A DNA stretch of 64,000 nucleotides, from NCBI RefSeq assembly GCF_900105065.1, contig NZ_LT629749.1, forward strand, positions 2,108,001 to 2,172,000, written 5' to 3'. Under the pieces are notes generated by a model. The model saw only the letters and a list, made by a program, of their open reading frames with translations. It did no database searches and was not told the origin of the DNA. The position numbers and the translations under genes are program-made. This DNA is from Friedmanniella luteola (lineage in GTDB: Bacteria > Actinomycetota > Actinomycetes > Propionibacteriales > Propionibacteriaceae). Position 1 is the first letter of the stretch. Every line of letters begins with the position of its first letter. Shown piece by piece: positions 62,791-64,000 of the stretch.

Positions 62791-63396
62791 GTGCGTGGTC
62801 AGGGGTCCGAGGAGGACGGCAAGGGGGTGGAGGTGGAGGACGCGGTCCACCTGCCGGGCGAGCCGGACGGTTTCGAGCGGCTCTGGACGCCGCACCGGAT
62901 GGTCTACATCGGCGGCCAGGACAAGCCGGCGACGCCCGACGCCGACGCGTGCCCCTTCTGCCGGATCCCCCAGGGCGAGGACCGCGAGGGCCTCGTCGTG
63001 CACCGGGGCGAGCTCGCCTTCGTCGTCCTCAACCTGTACCCGTACTCGCCGGGCCACCTGCTCGTCTGCCCCTACCGGCACGTCGCGGACTACACCGACC
63101 TGACCGACGCCGAGACGGTGGAGGTGGCGGCGCTCAGCCAGCAGGCCATGCGCGCCGTCCGGGCCGCCAGCGCCCCGCACGGCTTCAACCTGGGGCTCAA
63201 CCAGGGGGCGGTGGCCGGGGCGGGGATCGCCGCGCACCTGCACCAGCACGTCGTCCCCCGCTGGGCCGGCGACGCGAACTTCCTGCCGGTCATCGGGCAG
63301 ACCAAGGCCCTCCCGCAGCTCCTCGACGACACGTGGCAGGTCGTCACCGCCGCGTGGGAACAGCTCGGCCCTTCGACAGGCTCAGGACACCGCTGA
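62791..63396 (+). CDS. HIT family hydrolase/phosphorylase (Ap4A-type)
   Basis: The 201-residue protein has a zinc-binding CPFC motif near residue 51, HRGELAFVVLNLYPYSPGHLLVCPYRHV, and the histidine triad HLHQHVVPRW near residue 150. It resembles the actinobacterial AP4A phosphorylases of the HIT superfamily. The C-terminal seven residues, PSTGSGH, derive from a repeat-like CTTCGACAGGCTCAGGAC segment at 63370-63387 rather than from the family sequence. The pgsA-like gene starts in its stop codon. Confidence 0.92.
   Translation: MRGQGSEEDGKGVEVEDAVHLPGEPDGFERLWTPHRMVYIGGQDKPATPDADACPFCRIPQGEDREGLVVHRGELAFVVLNLYPYSPGHLLVCPYRHVADYTDLTDAETVEVAALSQQAMRAVRAASAPHGFNLGLNQGAVAGAGIAAHLHQHVVPRWAGDANFLPVIGQTKALPQLLDDTWQVVTAAWEQLGPSTGSGHR
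63370..63387. repeat. Dispersed-repeat-like segment inside the end of the HIT gene
   Basis: CTTCGACAGGCTCAGGAC matches a short motif I recognise as recurrent between genes in several actinobacterial genomes. Here it lies inside the last codons of a gene. Only one copy of this exact form is evident in the window. Confidence 0.4.
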
Positions 63397-64000
63397 TGCT
63401 CGAACGGTTCCGCGGGATCTCCGCGGCCCTGCTGGGTCCGCTCGTCCGCCTGCTGCTGCGGCTGGGCGTCTCGCCCGACCTCGTCACCATCGCCGGCACC
63501 GCCGGGGTGGTGGTCGCCGCGCTCGTCTGCTTCCCGCAGGGCTGGCTGTGGCAGGGCGCGCTGGCGGTCACGCTGTTCGTCCTCTCCGACATGCTCGACG
63601 GCCAGATGGCCAAGGTCAGCGGCCAGGCGACCAGCTGGGGCGCCTTCCTCGACTCGACCTCGGACCGGCTCGGGGACGCCGCCGTGTTCGGCGGCATCCT
63701 GCTCTACTTCACCTACCAGCAGGACTCGACCCTGTGGGGCGCCGTCGCCCTGGCCGGTCTGGTGTTCGGGCAGTGGACGTCCTACGTCAAGGCGCGGGCG
63801 GAGAGCCTCGGCTTCACCTGCTACGGCGGGCTCGCGGCGCGCGCCGACCGGCTGGTGATCATCCTGCTCGGCACGCTGCTGGCCGGGTTCGGCGTCCCCT
63901 TCGTGCTGGAGATCGCGGTCGCGGTGCTCGCCGTGACCAGCATGATCACCGTCGTGCAGCGGATCCTGCAGGTGCGCCGCCAGGCGGTGGCTGCCGATGT
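63396..64000 (+). CDS. pgsA: CDP-alcohol phosphatidyltransferase, phosphatidylinositol-phosphate-synthase-like (5' part)
   Basis: The first 201 codons are present and the gene runs off the window. The CDP-alcohol motif is complete: SDMLDGQMAKVSGQATSWGA followed by FLDSTSDR, that is D-x2-DG-x2-A-(K)-x8-G-x3-D-x3-D with Lys where most members have Arg. Several membrane spans flank it. It should join inositol phosphate to CDP-diacylglycerol at the inner membrane for PI and mannoside synthesis. The position next to thrS and the HIT gene matches the actinobacterial pgsA1 locus. The ATG shares one base with the upstream TGA. Confidence 0.88.
   Translation, partial: MLERFRGISAALLGPLVRLLLRLGVSPDLVTIAGTAGVVVAALVCFPQGWLWQGALAVTLFVLSDMLDGQMAKVSGQATSWGAFLDSTSDRLGDAAVFGGILLYFTYQQDSTLWGAVALAGLVFGQWTSYVKARAESLGFTCYGGLAARADRLVIILLGTLLAGFGVPFVLEIAVAVLAVTSMITVVQRILQVRRQAVAAD

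Noticed and set aside
1-64000. CRISPR arrays, tRNA or rRNA genes, prophage or transposase genes
   Set aside because: No regularly spaced repeats, cloverleaf-like sequences, or recognisable integrase or transposase frames were found on either strand.

Overview
The window is about 64 kb of very GC-rich DNA with G or C at nearly every third codon position, frequent GTG starts, Shine-Dalgarno-led genes mixed with apparently leaderless ones, and 4-base start/stop overlaps inside operons. The core order threonyl-tRNA synthetase, HIT hydrolase and CDP-alcohol phosphatidyltransferase at the right end is typical of Actinobacteria, and everything else fits a free-living, plant- or soil-associated actinobacterium. 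Genus cannot be fixed from the sequence alone. I see no rRNA, tRNA, CRISPR array, insertion sequence, prophage or replication origin.

Left part (1-20 kb): the 3' end of a secreted-repeat lipoprotein gene, a membrane protein beside a Tat-exported multicopper oxidase whose reading frame is broken once, then a mosaic of small accessory genes: DUF2200, a SET-like MFS exporter, a SAP/DUF6434 protein, a GNAT acetyltransferase, a glycerophosphodiester phosphodiesterase, an aminoglycoside-phosphotransferase-like kinase, DUF5995, an AraC regulator, three alpha/beta hydrolases and a large LuxR-family (LAL) ATPase regulator. Between them lie short decayed genes: a methyltransferase tail, a VOC-protein tail and a collapsed second methyltransferase.

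Middle part (18-38 kb): two paralogous SipW-dependent, TasA/camelysin-like secreted proteins, one of them co-transcribed with a SipW-type signal peptidase fused to a LamG domain. Then come a YCII/DGPF protein coupled to an ECF42-type sigma factor, a divergent LysE exporter/ArgP-like regulator pair, a membrane protein-glycosyltransferase pair, a lipase-like hydrolase, a patatin phospholipase, a LysR/SDR divergent pair with an exact T-N11-A operator, a secreted HAF-repeat protein, an SRPBCC protein, an FAD oxidoreductase and a MmcQ/YjbR protein.

Right part (37.9-60.5 kb): a carbohydrate-utilisation island. It holds a secreted six-hairpin glycosidase, an ABC sugar importer (lipoprotein and two permeases, no ATPase), a Gfo/Idh oxidoreductase, a GH106-like glycosidase, an Eda-type aldolase, an esterase, a LacI repressor, a uronate-dehydrogenase-like epimerase-family enzyme, an enolase-superfamily acid-sugar dehydratase, a Gfo/Idh-DUF6807 fusion, an M24-fold protein that seems to lack metal ligands, a tartronate-semialdehyde-reductase-like enzyme, a GH51 arabinofuranosidase and a sugar/proton symporter. 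Four copies of one LacI-type operator (core GAAAGCGCTTTC) sit at the promoters of the importer, the aldolase and the divergent LacI/epimerase pair, so most of the island reads as one LacI regulon. I infer uptake of a decorated oligosaccharide, removal of rhamnosyl, arabinosyl and acyl groups, and oxidation of an acid sugar to pyruvate and a C3 semialdehyde. This is the most system-like and least conventional part of the window.

The last 3.3 kb returns to core metabolism: thrS, a HIT-family hydrolase and a phosphatidylinositol-phosphate-synthase-like gene cut by the window end.
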